Below, piece after piece: positions 46,796-55,586 of a DNA stretch of 64,000 nucleotides (position 1 is the first letter of the stretch; each line of letters opens with the position of its first letter). The DNA comes from Pseudoalteromonas luteoviolacea (lineage in GTDB: Bacteria; Pseudomonadota; Gammaproteobacteria; Enterobacterales; Alteromonadaceae). The notes below the pieces were generated by a model that was not told the origin of the DNA, ran no database searches, and saw nothing but the letters and a program-made list of their open reading frames with translations. The position numbers and the translations under genes were made by a program. Location of the stretch: contig NZ_JAKFZS010000011.1 of the NCBI RefSeq assembly GCF_021654285.1, positions 1 to 64,000 of the forward strand. Reading direction: 5' to 3'.

Positions 46796-49700
46796 AACGT
46801 TAAAACGACAGCTTCAAGATCTCTTATTTGCCGACACAGAACAATTTTGGCTCAACCTATATCAGCACAAATATCAAACTCTCGTCGATGAGTTAGCTGA
46901 TTGGGAGCTAGTAAAAAACAAACCAGAACAAGAACAAGCATCCTATTGGCAATTATTACAAACGATTGCGTTTTTACGTCATAAAATTGAAAGTCATCAT
47001 GGTAATTTGCAAGCCATCGAGGCAGACTATAAAAGTTTCATTGAACGATTAAACAAAGCAGAGTTAAAAGCCGAGAGAGAATTACACATTTTAAAGTATG
47101 CAGAGCAACTCGGCGCCTCACGATTAGAACTGCAAAAAGACAAGTTGGCCTTTTCACGCTGGTTCGATGAAGGCGCAGTCATCGCGCGCTATCAGTCAAA
47201 AGTGTCTGAAATTGAACAAGACTTAAAATTTTTAATTGCAAAACTTGGGGCGCTGACCAACCGCTACCTTCGTTCGAGTAAAGATGACCTGAATACCGCT
47301 TGGCAAAAGCTCGACTTACAACCGTTTTTTATTCATTTGCTGGCGCACAGTAACAGCCTGCATATTCGTCACGGTATGATCCGTGCACTGGTTAACCAAG
47401 TTTCTCTTATTCATGAATTTAGTGCCGATCCTGAATTAGATGCTGAGTTGGTAGCGCAACTTATTGAGCTTTTAGAGGCTGACAATACACCTTACCTCGC
47501 CATCATAGATATACTGGAAATATTGATACACCAAAGGCCGACATTTATTCGCAGCTTTATGTGGGCAAAAGTTGCAGAGTCTGTGAATGACTTCCCAGAT
47601 AAACCAAAAAATAATGATCAGTTATTTATCTTAGCTGCTATGCCAAAAGTGCTGATACAGCAAAGAGCTTTAACAGACTCCGACATAAAGCTGATACAAC
47701 AGCTGAGCACTCATCCATACCATAGAGTAAGACAAGCAACGATTGAGTGTATACCAAGCTACGAAAATGAGTTTGCCACTCAATTATTAGAAAGCAGATT
47801 TCGCTACGAAACAGAAAACGCGATACGCTTTACGCTCGTTAAGCAGTTAACTGCCGCCAGATTTAGCGAAAATGGGCTGGCATTCAAACACTGGAAGCGC
47901 TGTCTACAAGGTGAAGAAAGCTTCGAGATAAAGCGCATCATTTTAGAGCAAAGCGCTAGGCTGATGCTTAATATGCAACTAGAAACAGATCAACCTGAGT
48001 CTATTTTTAAACAATTCATTGATGTACTCAATTTGCAATTAGAACAAGACTCAAGTACCGCAGTCAGACGCTTCATTACCAGAACTCGAGAGCAACTAAA
48101 CAGTTTTTATATACAAGAACTTATTGTGAGTATCGAAGATCAGCTGGCGCTAGGAGAGACCGTCACAATTTCCACTGATGCCGCTCATGAAGAAATCGGC
48201 AGAGCACTGAGTTTCATTGCACAGTCCGAGCTTGGGTTTAATGGCTATCAACATGGTGATCAATGGCAGATCCACAATGGTACATTAAAGGGCCGAAGGT
48301 TTTGGCGGATCTGGCACGAGTTTTTTACGCCAAGTACAGATAAACGACAAAGTTATAGCCATACTAAAGCGCAAAAACCGTCTGCTGAGCTGCATGTCAC
48401 GAGCTGCTCAACCGCTGAAATAAGTGAAACCAATGTACCTGGTGAAGCGCTTTATAACCTAAAAGAACATAGCGCGAGACCCTATTTGCCATTACCTGAC
48501 TATTTGCTTTCTATCCTGAGTCAAGATCAATTACCTGCGCAAGCTAAAAGTTACACACCTGATGGCATTTTATTGATCACACGTCCACATAAGCTCATTC
48601 AACGTATACGTGCCTATTGGCAAATCTCTATCAAGTTTTCATCACTGGACCGCCTAAGAAAAGGCGGAGAGCTTGAGCAACAAAACTACTTGGACGCGAT
48701 TCGAAAGCTTGGATTTCAAATTGAGTTTATCGGCTATGGCTCCACGCACAAAGCTCAATTCCCAGTTGAAAGCGGCATTAGACAATTGTTTAGTCGAACG
48801 TCCATCACCACCGCACTGGTTAATATTGGCTTAGGGTTTAAAGAGTATTTATATTCCATCTATCAAAATAGCATTGGCCAACTGGTGTTTTTTGTCTGCG
48901 CCTTTATGGCCTACTTTTGGTCTCGTCATATTAAAGTGAGCCAAGATATACAACGAAATCGAAAACAGATTCCTATCTCTATTGGCGGTTGGGGAACACG
49001 TGGTAAATCAGGGACCGAGAGATTAAAGGCAGCGCTATTTAGTAGTATCGCGCTAAAAGTGATCACCAAAACAACTGGCTGTGAAGCCATGATGATATAT
49101 ACCACCAGCAATGGAGAACAACATGAGCTGCCATTATTCAGGCCTTTTGATAAAGCCAGTATTTGGGAGCAAAGCGACGTATTGGCATTTGCTAAATCAG
49201 TAAAAGCAGACGTGTTTTTATGGGAATGTATGGGACTGACGCCAAGATATGTGCGGATCTTACGTCGCTGGATGAATGACAACTTCGCGACAATCACTAA
49301 TGCTTATCCTGATCATGAAGATATTTTAGGCCCAACCGGTTTAGATGTCGCCACTGAAATGTCGTCATTTATTGGCTCAAACACCCAAGTCTTTACCGCT
49401 GAGCAAAGCATGTATCCAATTCTTAATAAGTCGGCAGAACAAAAAGATTCGACACTTATTCAAGTGCATTGGGGTGAAGGATTTCAAATCACGGATGACA
49501 TTCGTGCACTCTACCCCTATGAGGAGCACCCAGATAACATCGCACTGGTATGCAAAATGGCGCAGTATATAGGCATAAATAAAGATTACGTATTTAAAGA
49601 AACTGCCGAGCGCATTGTGCCTGATATTGGTGTTTTACAGCATTTTGAGCAAGCGCCCATCGGGGCACTCACCCAGTCTTTTGTCAATAGTATGTCAGCC

Positions 49701-50885
49701 AATGAACGCCTTGCTACAATAGAAAACTGGCGACGCTTAAATTTGTTTGGTCAAAGCCAGCAGCCCAAAATCCAGACCATTGCGCTAATCAATAATCGCA
49801 ATGACCGCATTGCACGCACCAAGGTATTTGCGCAAATACTGATTGAAGATCTCACCTTTGATTATATCGTCGTTATCGGTACTAATGTGGATGGCTTCCT
49901 CGCTTACTTTAACCAAGCATTGAGCGCACGTATAACGCGTATTATTACGAATAATGACCGAGAAGATCTCGCCAAACTACTCGAACAGTTTAAATGCTTA
50001 GTATCTGATCAAATGCTCTGTGATAAGTTAAATGTGCTGCTCCCAAACACCCAGTTGGACTGTAAGACACTACAGGACAAATCTAGGATGGCAGCATTTT
50101 TTGAGCAGCATGTAGATAGTGGACGTCAGCGCCGTTATTTTAATCACTTAGTTGAAAGCTGGCATTTGGCCAATGACATAATGTCCATAGAGGATTTGCA
50201 AGCACACGCTAAAGAAATAAGCGATCACTTAAATACACTACTTGCGGCGCGCACGCGGCTAATAGAAAACCCCTACATTAGCGCCGATGAACTCACTCGA
50301 AAAATTGCCAAACTCGGATTAGATGGCCAACATCAACTTATTGTGGGTATGCAAAACATAAAAGGCGCCGGTCTTAACTACGTTTATGCGTGGCAAAAAT
50401 GGCATCATCTACATCAAACCTGCGATCATTTGTTAAATCACCACATCAGCCAAGCACAGTTTAGACAAGGGTTGATGAAACTCGCACAAACCTCACGGAT
50501 CGGCGTAATAGAGCACGACTACTTTAATGACTTTCTTGGTAAGCTCAGTAAATTACCCCATGCTCAAAACGAATTTAGTCAGGCTGAAATCGCCCATCTA
50601 AAAGAGCGCCTGCAAAGTAAAGACCCCAAATCAAACAGTGAGGAAGAAGAGGTAAAACAAAATCGTGTGACCCGCTTTGTCCTGCAAGTCGTGGAGTCTT
50701 TTTTAGATGCCGGTGCTGCTGTGAAGCGCAAAAAAACAGCTCAACAAGTTTATAAAGACATCGCATCACAGCGTATCACGCTCGAAAAAGCCATTGCAGT
50801 TTTGGCCGCACTCAATCGCAGCCAGAAGCCAGGTTGGCTGGCTCTACAACAGAAACGTAAAAGAATCCCAAGCTCCAAAAATTAG
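46785..50885 (+). CDS. Giant CapB/PgsB-like ATP-dependent amide ligase with N-terminal helical extension
   Basis: The product has 1366 residues. About 1-460 is helical and armadillo/HEAT-like; about 460-690 is unassigned. One hydrophobic helix (about 694-712) precedes a Mur-ligase domain as in CapB: P-loop GGWGTRGKSGT at 734-744, FLWECMGLTPRY near 811, and ITNAYPDHEDILGPTG at about 837-852, matching the CapB pattern TN..LDH.D.MGPT. All key ATP and metal positions I can check are intact, so activity is likely. Ordinary CapB is about 400 residues. The reaction expected is ATP-dependent gamma-glutamyl (or related) chain extension at the inner membrane. Last gene of the operon; no clear terminator follows in the 174-base gap. 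Confidence 0.8.
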   Translation: MADKTLKRQLQDLLFADTEQFWLNLYQHKYQTLVDELADWELVKNKPEQEQASYWQLLQTIAFLRHKIESHHGNLQAIEADYKSFIERLNKAELKAERELHILKYAEQLGASRLELQKDKLAFSRWFDEGAVIARYQSKVSEIEQDLKFLIAKLGALTNRYLRSSKDDLNTAWQKLDLQPFFIHLLAHSNSLHIRHGMIRALVNQVSLIHEFSADPELDAELVAQLIELLEADNTPYLAIIDILEILIHQRPTFIRSFMWAKVAESVNDFPDKPKNNDQLFILAAMPKVLIQQRALTDSDIKLIQQLSTHPYHRVRQATIECIPSYENEFATQLLESRFRYETENAIRFTLVKQLTAARFSENGLAFKHWKRCLQGEESFEIKRIILEQSARLMLNMQLETDQPESIFKQFIDVLNLQLEQDSSTAVRRFITRTREQLNSFYIQELIVSIEDQLALGETVTISTDAAHEEIGRALSFIAQSELGFNGYQHGDQWQIHNGTLKGRRFWRIWHEFFTPSTDKRQSYSHTKAQKPSAELHVTSCSTAEISETNVPGEALYNLKEHSARPYLPLPDYLLSILSQDQLPAQAKSYTPDGILLITRPHKLIQRIRAYWQISIKFSSLDRLRKGGELEQQNYLDAIRKLGFQIEFIGYGSTHKAQFPVESGIRQLFSRTSITTALVNIGLGFKEYLYSIYQNSIGQLVFFVCAFMAYFWSRHIKVSQDIQRNRKQIPISIGGWGTRGKSGTERLKAALFSSIALKVITKTTGCEAMMIYTTSNGEQHELPLFRPFDKASIWEQSDVLAFAKSVKADVFLWECMGLTPRYVRILRRWMNDNFATITNAYPDHEDILGPTGLDVATEMSSFIGSNTQVFTAEQSMYPILNKSAEQKDSTLIQVHWGEGFQITDDIRALYPYEEHPDNIALVCKMAQYIGINKDYVFKETAERIVPDIGVLQHFEQAPIGALTQSFVNSMSANERLATIENWRRLNLFGQSQQPKIQTIALINNRNDRIARTKVFAQILIEDLTFDYIVVIGTNVDGFLAYFNQALSARITRIITNNDREDLAKLLEQFKCLVSDQMLCDKLNVLLPNTQLDCKTLQDKSRMAAFFEQHVDSGRQRRYFNHLVESWHLANDIMSIEDLQAHAKEISDHLNTLLAARTRLIENPYISADELTRKIAKLGLDGQHQLIVGMQNIKGAGLNYVYAWQKWHHLHQTCDHLLNHHISQAQFRQGLMKLAQTSRIGVIEHDYFNDFLGKLSKLPHAQNEFSQAEIAHLKERLQSKDPKSNSEEEEVKQNRVTRFVLQVVESFLDAGAAVKRKKTAQQVYKDIASQRITLEKAIAVLAALNRSQKPGWLALQQKRKRIPSSKN

Positions 50886-51059
50886 TACTTTTTAACTAAT
50901 TTAATCTAGAATAAAATTTAAGGAATAATAAATTCCAATCATTTTTTGTATTTTAATTGACCTGAGCACTCAAAACTAGGAAAATAAGATTAGACAAAGG
51001 CATTTTAATTTAACATTTTACTAACAACGGATGTTATGTAATCAAGTTGGGAGTAATAT

Positions 51060-52268
51060 ATGAAGCTATCCACGTCATCTGTATTATTAGTTACTGCATT
51101 GACAGCGAGCCAGAATGTTCTGGCAGAGAATAATTTAATTGCCAATGGTTCATTTGAACAATCAGGAAACATTTCAGGGACTTGGAAACTCTTCGATAAC
51201 CTTTCAGGCTGGCAGCGCACAGGCGCACGTTTTGAAATTCAAACCGATAGACTCGGCCTTATTGCACCACAAGATGGTTCACAGTATTTAGAACTAGATT
51301 CAACCAGCAACTACACTGCATATCAAAACATTGCTACTGAAGCTGGGAAGCGTTATGTGGTCAGTTTTTATTACTCTCCGAGAGTACGCAACAACACCCA
51401 AACAAATCAAGCAACGGTTACTTGGAATGGTCAAGTTATCGCGAATTTGAATGGCGCTAACCGAGGTTGGCAGCACGTGACAGTCACAGTGACAGCAAAC
51501 AGTGCTCAAAGCACACTGGCGTTTTCAGGTAGTGGCACATCAGATTCATACGGTGCCTTATTAGACAATGTATCTGTGACAGCAGATTGCGTAACAGGTT
51601 TATTTGGTATCAATAACTATGGCAGTGCGGGTGATGGATATATCTTCAATTTCAATTTAGACACCATGACTTACAGCAAAGTTGCTGGTGTGTCTCATAC
51701 CGCGTCAAATATCGCAAGCAAAGACGGCGTGTTGTATTTCATGGAACAAAATGACAGTCAAACCAAAGCCTCTACATTATGGTCACTTGATTTAGATGGT
51801 AATGTTGAGACAGCCGTTGCCAATGCGACATCATGGCCTATTTACCGCTCTGCGGTCAGTGATGACGGTATACACCTTCGCGCTACAAGTAAAACTTACA
51901 TGTATGACTACAATTTGCAGACTGGTGAAAAAACTGTATTAGGTAAGCTGAAATACGCTGGCGATGAATTTAGTCATGGCGATATCGCTTACTCAGCTGA
52001 CAACAACACGCTATACGTATTAACCGGTAAAGCACTATATACGCTAGATACCGCAGACATGAGCCTCACCAAGATTGGAGAGCATGGCGTAAATTGGGCG
52101 TCTGGCCTTGCCATTTCAGACACTGGCTCTTTGTACGTGTCAGGCCGTCAAAGTGGCCAGAATGCAAAAATTTACTCACTTAATCCAAATACAGCAGTCG
52201 CGACAGAGCTGATGGAAGGCCCCGCGCATATTAACGACCTAACTTTTGTCGATAATTATTGCCGTTAA
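51060..52268 (+). CDS. Secreted two-domain protein: jelly-roll-like plus beta-propeller-like
   Basis: The 402-residue product has a signal peptide (cleavage after VLA, about 22). About 24-175 opens with NLIANGSFEQ and ends with GALLDNVSVTADC, the pattern of DUF642/CBM-type jelly-roll domains. About 180-400 has repeats such as YSADNNTLYVLTG and ISDTGSLYVSG that suggest beta-propeller blades. No anchor or sorting signal is visible at the C-terminus. GGGAG lies 6 bases before the ATG. It follows the CapBCA-like operon by 174 bases on the same strand and has its own terminator. It may bind surface polymer; this is inference. Confidence 0.7.
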   Translation: MKLSTSSVLLVTALTASQNVLAENNLIANGSFEQSGNISGTWKLFDNLSGWQRTGARFEIQTDRLGLIAPQDGSQYLELDSTSNYTAYQNIATEAGKRYVVSFYYSPRVRNNTQTNQATVTWNGQVIANLNGANRGWQHVTVTVTANSAQSTLAFSGSGTSDSYGALLDNVSVTADCVTGLFGINNYGSAGDGYIFNFNLDTMTYSKVAGVSHTASNIASKDGVLYFMEQNDSQTKASTLWSLDLDGNVETAVANATSWPIYRSAVSDDGIHLRATSKTYMYDYNLQTGEKTVLGKLKYAGDEFSHGDIAYSADNNTLYVLTGKALYTLDTADMSLTKIGEHGVNWASGLAISDTGSLYVSGRQSGQNAKIYSLNPNTAVATELMEGPAHINDLTFVDNYCR

Positions 52269-52282
52269 TAATTATTAATCTT

Positions 52283-52310
52283 AAAAACCAGCCTCTTGGC
52301 TGGTTTTTTT
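52283..52310 (+). terminator. Strong Rho-independent terminator
   Basis: AAAAACCAGCC / GGCTGGTTTTT with a 4-base TCTT loop and T7 lies 14 bases after the stop of the secreted two-domain protein. Confidence 0.92.
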
Positions 52311-52443
52311 ATGCTAATTCGCCTCTGAACCTATCTGGTAAGGCTTCCCCATAGCCACCTTGCTGGGTATACTGACGCGTTTTTCGTGAATAGTTAGTCA
52401 ATACCAACTTCGCACGTAGAGCTTTTGGGAACTGGCCTCCCAA
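52309..52443 (-). CDS. Possible 44-codon open frame or gene remnant
   Basis: A minus-strand frame of 44 codons begins with TTG at 52441-52443 and ends at TAA. It encodes a low-hydrophobicity basic peptide (includes KLVLTNYSRKTRQYTQQGGY and LPDRFRGELA). The peptide reads like coding sequence rather than random translation, but no SD is obvious and its end overlaps the terminator of the plus-strand gene. It may be a real small protein, a decayed gene end, or part of a dispersed repeat. Confidence 0.3.
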   Translation of the reverse strand: MGGQFPKALRAKLVLTNYSRKTRQYTQQGGYGEALPDRFRGELA

Positions 52444-52538
52444 TTAAAAATAGATGGGTTCACACTTATATAAGTATGAATTTGTCGATGATATAAAGGC
52501 CATACAACACACATGTGATAAATCTGGAAGTAATAAAT

Positions 52539-53975
52539 ATGAATTCAATACCTAATCGAGGTGAGTTTTTAGGCCATCCTAAGGGCCTATTCTTACTATT
52601 CGGCACGGAGATGTGGGAGCGGTTTGGCTACTACGGTATGCGTGCAATTTTAGTACTTTATCTAGTAGCTCAGGTACAAAGTGGCGGTTTTGGCTGGACG
52701 AATGCCGACGCACTTAGCTTATACGGCACCTTTACCATGGCCGTATACTTAACTCCGCTATTTGGCGGCTGGCTAGCAGATAACGTACTGGGACAACGCA
52801 AAGCCATCATCATTGGTGGTATTTTAATGGCAGCAGGTCATTTCATCATGGGGGTCCCACACAGTGTAGTTGCTGGCCAAGAAGAAAATGTCTTCTATAT
52901 TGGTCTAACACTGCTGTGTATCGGTAACGGTTTATTCAAGCCAAATATCTCTACCATGGTGGGCGACTTATATGAAGAAGGTGACAAGCGTCGTGATGGT
53001 GCATTTACCATATTCTACATGGGCATTAACTTAGGTGGCGCATTAGGCCCATTGGTCGCAGGCTATGTTGCATCTGAAATAAACTGGCAAGCCGGTTTTG
53101 TTGCGGCAGGTATTGGTATGGTGATCTCTGTCGTCATGCAAATGTTACTAAGTCAAAAGTACTTGGGTGATATTGGTGTCATTCCAGCTGCAAAGCTATC
53201 ACAACAGCAATCAGAATCAGGCACAAAAGAGCCATTAACTAAAGTGGAAAAAGATCGTATTCGCGTGATCTTTACCATGTCTGTATTCAGTATCATCTTC
53301 TGGATGGGCTTTGAACAAGCCGGTGGTTTGATGAACTTATTCGCCAATGATTATACAGATCGCATGTTGATGGGCTTTGAAATCCCAGCGTCTTGGTTCC
53401 AATCTTTAAACTCCATTTTCATCATCATCTTTGCACCCATTGTTGCCATGATTTGGTTAAAACTGGACAAACGTGAGCCAAACTCGCCAGTTAAGTTTGC
53501 CATAGGCTTGGTGTTTTTAGCGCTTGGCTTCCTAACTATGATGTTCGCTTTAATGACCGAAGGCGCAGCACCTGGAGACACACTGCAAATCAGCATGATG
53601 TGGCTAGTCCTTTTCTACCTATTTCATACTCTGGGTGAATTATGTTTATCTCCAATTGGTCTATCCATGGTGAGTAAACTGGCACCACTTCGTCTTGCAT
53701 CCCTGCTTATGGGTATTTGGTTTCTATGTACGGCAGTCGCAAATAAAATCGCCGGCTTTGTCGGTTCGTTCATTGGCGAAGGCCAAGAAGCAATGGGGAA
53801 TGCAATGGGTATCTTTATTGGCTTAGGTGCAACAGCACTCATTTCTGCTCTGGCAATGTACTTGCTCAGTAACAAGCTGGTTGACTGGATGCATGGTGCT
53901 GAGGGTGACAATGAACCCCACACGCAAGCACACTATCTTGAAAAAGAGCTCGAAGTGACTGGCGAAAGACAATAA
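52539..53975 (+). CDS. POT family proton-dependent di/tripeptide transporter
   Basis: This inner-membrane transporter has 478 residues from the chosen ATG. The POT signature ExxERFxYYG appears as EMWERFGYYGMRA near residue 23. FYMGINLGGALGPL, the second family motif, follows, and about 12-14 helices are present. It imports di- and tripeptides with protons. The ATG has GGAAG 8 bases before it; a GTG eight codons earlier was rejected as poorly placed. The 228 bases upstream hold the short minus-strand frame described separately and a 12-bp palindrome (52464-52475). Confidence 0.93.
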   Translation: MNSIPNRGEFLGHPKGLFLLFGTEMWERFGYYGMRAILVLYLVAQVQSGGFGWTNADALSLYGTFTMAVYLTPLFGGWLADNVLGQRKAIIIGGILMAAGHFIMGVPHSVVAGQEENVFYIGLTLLCIGNGLFKPNISTMVGDLYEEGDKRRDGAFTIFYMGINLGGALGPLVAGYVASEINWQAGFVAAGIGMVISVVMQMLLSQKYLGDIGVIPAAKLSQQQSESGTKEPLTKVEKDRIRVIFTMSVFSIIFWMGFEQAGGLMNLFANDYTDRMLMGFEIPASWFQSLNSIFIIIFAPIVAMIWLKLDKREPNSPVKFAIGLVFLALGFLTMMFALMTEGAAPGDTLQISMMWLVLFYLFHTLGELCLSPIGLSMVSKLAPLRLASLLMGIWFLCTAVANKIAGFVGSFIGEGQEAMGNAMGIFIGLGATALISALAMYLLSNKLVDWMHGAEGDNEPHTQAHYLEKELEVTGERQ

Positions 53976-53993
53976 CCCATAAATAAAATTTAC

Positions 53994-54025
53994 GAAAAAG
54001 CCGCACTTTTCAATGCGGCTTTTTC
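53994..54025 (+). terminator. Terminator after the POT transporter gene
   Basis: GAAAAAGCCGCA / TGCGGCTTTTTC is a perfect 12-bp stem with an 8-base loop, ending in T5. The A-rich left arm means it could work in either direction. Confidence 0.9.
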
Positions 54026-54042
54026 ATATCTCAGCCTAAAAA

Positions 54043-54060
54043 TGTACAAATAAATTTACA
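54043..54060. promoter_or_regulatory. TyrR box 1 upstream of hppD
   Basis: TGTACA-N6-TTTACA differs from TGTAAA-N6-TTTACA at one of 12 fixed positions. It lies about 350 bases upstream of the hppD ATG. Confidence 0.65.
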
Positions 54061-54276
54061 GCATGCCCCGTAATTACCTGGTTGATTCACATCGCTCATA
54101 TGACTGTAGACTTCTTGAGCAATCATATCAAAAACATAAAAAACCTATAAAATCATAACGTTGAAGTTATATCTTTTTCTAAAATAAGCGAATTAACAAC
54201 CTGATTTTCAGTTTAATTACAGCTTTTCAATCTAAAAAAATTGTCTGTTTTCATTTTGTCTTAAAACGGCACCAAA

Positions 54277-54294
54277 TGTGCAATCAAATTTACA
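54277..54294. promoter_or_regulatory. TyrR box 2 upstream of hppD
   Basis: TGTGCA-N6-TTTACA differs from the TyrR consensus at two of 12 fixed positions. It lies about 115 bases upstream of the hppD ATG, a normal place for activator binding. Confidence 0.6.
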
Positions 54295-54406
54295 AAACAG
54301 CCATGAGTGAATTGATGTTGAAACCTTTCACTTTAGGTCATTTTGATTAATTATCCACTGCATAAATTACAACAAGCAATCCAGTGCTTAATGCAGGAGA
54401 ATGACA

Positions 54407-55453
54407 ATGAGTGAAGTAAATAATCCTCTTGGACTTGTAGGTATCGAATTTACTGAATACGCAACCCCAGACGCAGATTACATGGACAAAATCTTTGCTG
54501 ATTTTGGTTTCTCTAAACTTAAAAAGTTTAAAGGTAAAGACATCGTTCATTACAACCAGAACGAGATCCATTTCTTACTAAACAACGAGCGTGACGGTTT
54601 CTCTGCTGAGTTTGCTAAGTCACATGGTCCAGCAATTTGTTCTATGGGCTGGCGCGTAGAAGACGCACAAAAAGCGTTTGACATTGCTGTAGAGCGTGGT
54701 GCAAAACCAGCGACTGATTCTGCAAACAAAGACCTACCATACCCTGCTATTTACGGTATTGGTGACAGCCTTATTTACTTCATCGATGTATTCGGTGATA
54801 AAGGCTCTATCTTTGAAAATGATTTTGAAGACCTAGAAGAGCAAAACATTGTTGAAGACAAAGGTTTCATTCGCATTGACCACCTAACTAACAATGTTTA
54901 CAAAGGCACAATGGAAACATGGGCAAACTTCTATAAAGGCGTATTTGGCTTTGAAGAAGTGCGTTACTTCGACATCAAAGGTCAAAAGACTGCGCTACTT
55001 TCTTACGCACTTAAGTCACCTTGTGGTACTTTCTCGATTCCAATCAATGAAGGTAAAGATGACAACAACAACCAGATCGATGAGTACCTAGACGAGTACA
55101 ATGGTCCGGGCGTACAGCACCTTGCATTCTTAACGAACGACCTTGTTGGCTCTCTAGATAAGCTAGACAAAACAAACATCGCGACTTTAGATATTGTTGA
55201 TCACTACTACGATACAATTTTCGACCGTGTACCTTGGGTTGCTGAAGATAAGCAGAAGATCAAAGAGCACCAGATCCTAGTAGATAGCCAAAGCGAAAAC
55301 TGCTACCTACTTCAAATCTTCACCAAGAACCTGTTCGGTCCTATCTTCATTGAGATGATCCAACGTGTTGATGACGGTGGCTTTGGTGAAGGTAACTTCC
55401 AAGCTCTATTTGAGTCAATTGAACGTGACCAAGAGCGTCGTGGTGTGATTTAA
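54407..55453 (+). CDS. hppD: 4-hydroxyphenylpyruvate dioxygenase
   Basis: This 348-residue HPPD converts 4-hydroxyphenylpyruvate to homogentisate in tyrosine breakdown. The three iron ligands are present in the vicinal-oxygen-chelate fold: His159 (RIDHLTNNV), His238 (GVQHLAFLTND) and Glu316 (FIEMIQR), the spacing of Pseudomonas HPPD. The start is the ATG 7 bases after AGGAG; another ATG six bases earlier has no room for ribosome binding. Two TyrR-box matches precede it. A terminator follows, so fahA is probably transcribed from its own promoter or by read-through. Excess homogentisate would give brown pyomelanin. Confidence 0.96.
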   Translation: MSEVNNPLGLVGIEFTEYATPDADYMDKIFADFGFSKLKKFKGKDIVHYNQNEIHFLLNNERDGFSAEFAKSHGPAICSMGWRVEDAQKAFDIAVERGAKPATDSANKDLPYPAIYGIGDSLIYFIDVFGDKGSIFENDFEDLEEQNIVEDKGFIRIDHLTNNVYKGTMETWANFYKGVFGFEEVRYFDIKGQKTALLSYALKSPCGTFSIPINEGKDDNNNQIDEYLDEYNGPGVQHLAFLTNDLVGSLDKLDKTNIATLDIVDHYYDTIFDRVPWVAEDKQKIKEHQILVDSQSENCYLLQIFTKNLFGPIFIEMIQRVDDGGFGEGNFQALFESIERDQERRGVI

Positions 55454-55477
55454 TCACTTACCAGTTAAGACAAAATA

Positions 55478-55504
55478 AAAAGCAGCTTTTCTAAGCTGCT
55501 TTTG
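55478..55504 (+). terminator. Terminator between hppD and fahA
   Basis: AAAAGCAGCTT / AAGCTGCTTTT with a 4-base loop is followed by a short T tract. It lies 25 bases past the hppD stop. Confidence 0.85.
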
Positions 55505-55586
55505 CTATTTAAACTTGGCCATATTCTGGCGAAAGCACAAATAAAAATGCATAGTCATATGCAGCTTGTAGAAAAAAGGAAAGACC

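Larger units (their letters stand above)
54026..54406. promoter_or_regulatory. Long hppD upstream region
   Basis: About 380 AT-rich bases with no gene hold two TyrR-box matches (listed separately) and the hppD Shine-Dalgarno AGGAG at 54395-54399. No -10/-35 pair stands out enough to call. Confidence 0.5.

Noticed and set aside
32218..50885. The operon considered as a peptide-tagging or capsular polysaccharide locus
   Set aside because: No glycosyltransferase, Wza/Wzc, ABC exporter, RimK or ATP-grasp gene is present; the ligase motifs are of the CapB/Mur type.
52464..52475. 12-bp palindrome ACTTATATAAGT upstream of the POT gene
   Set aside because: It is short and made almost only of A and T, so it is expected by chance in such DNA; not listed as an operator.
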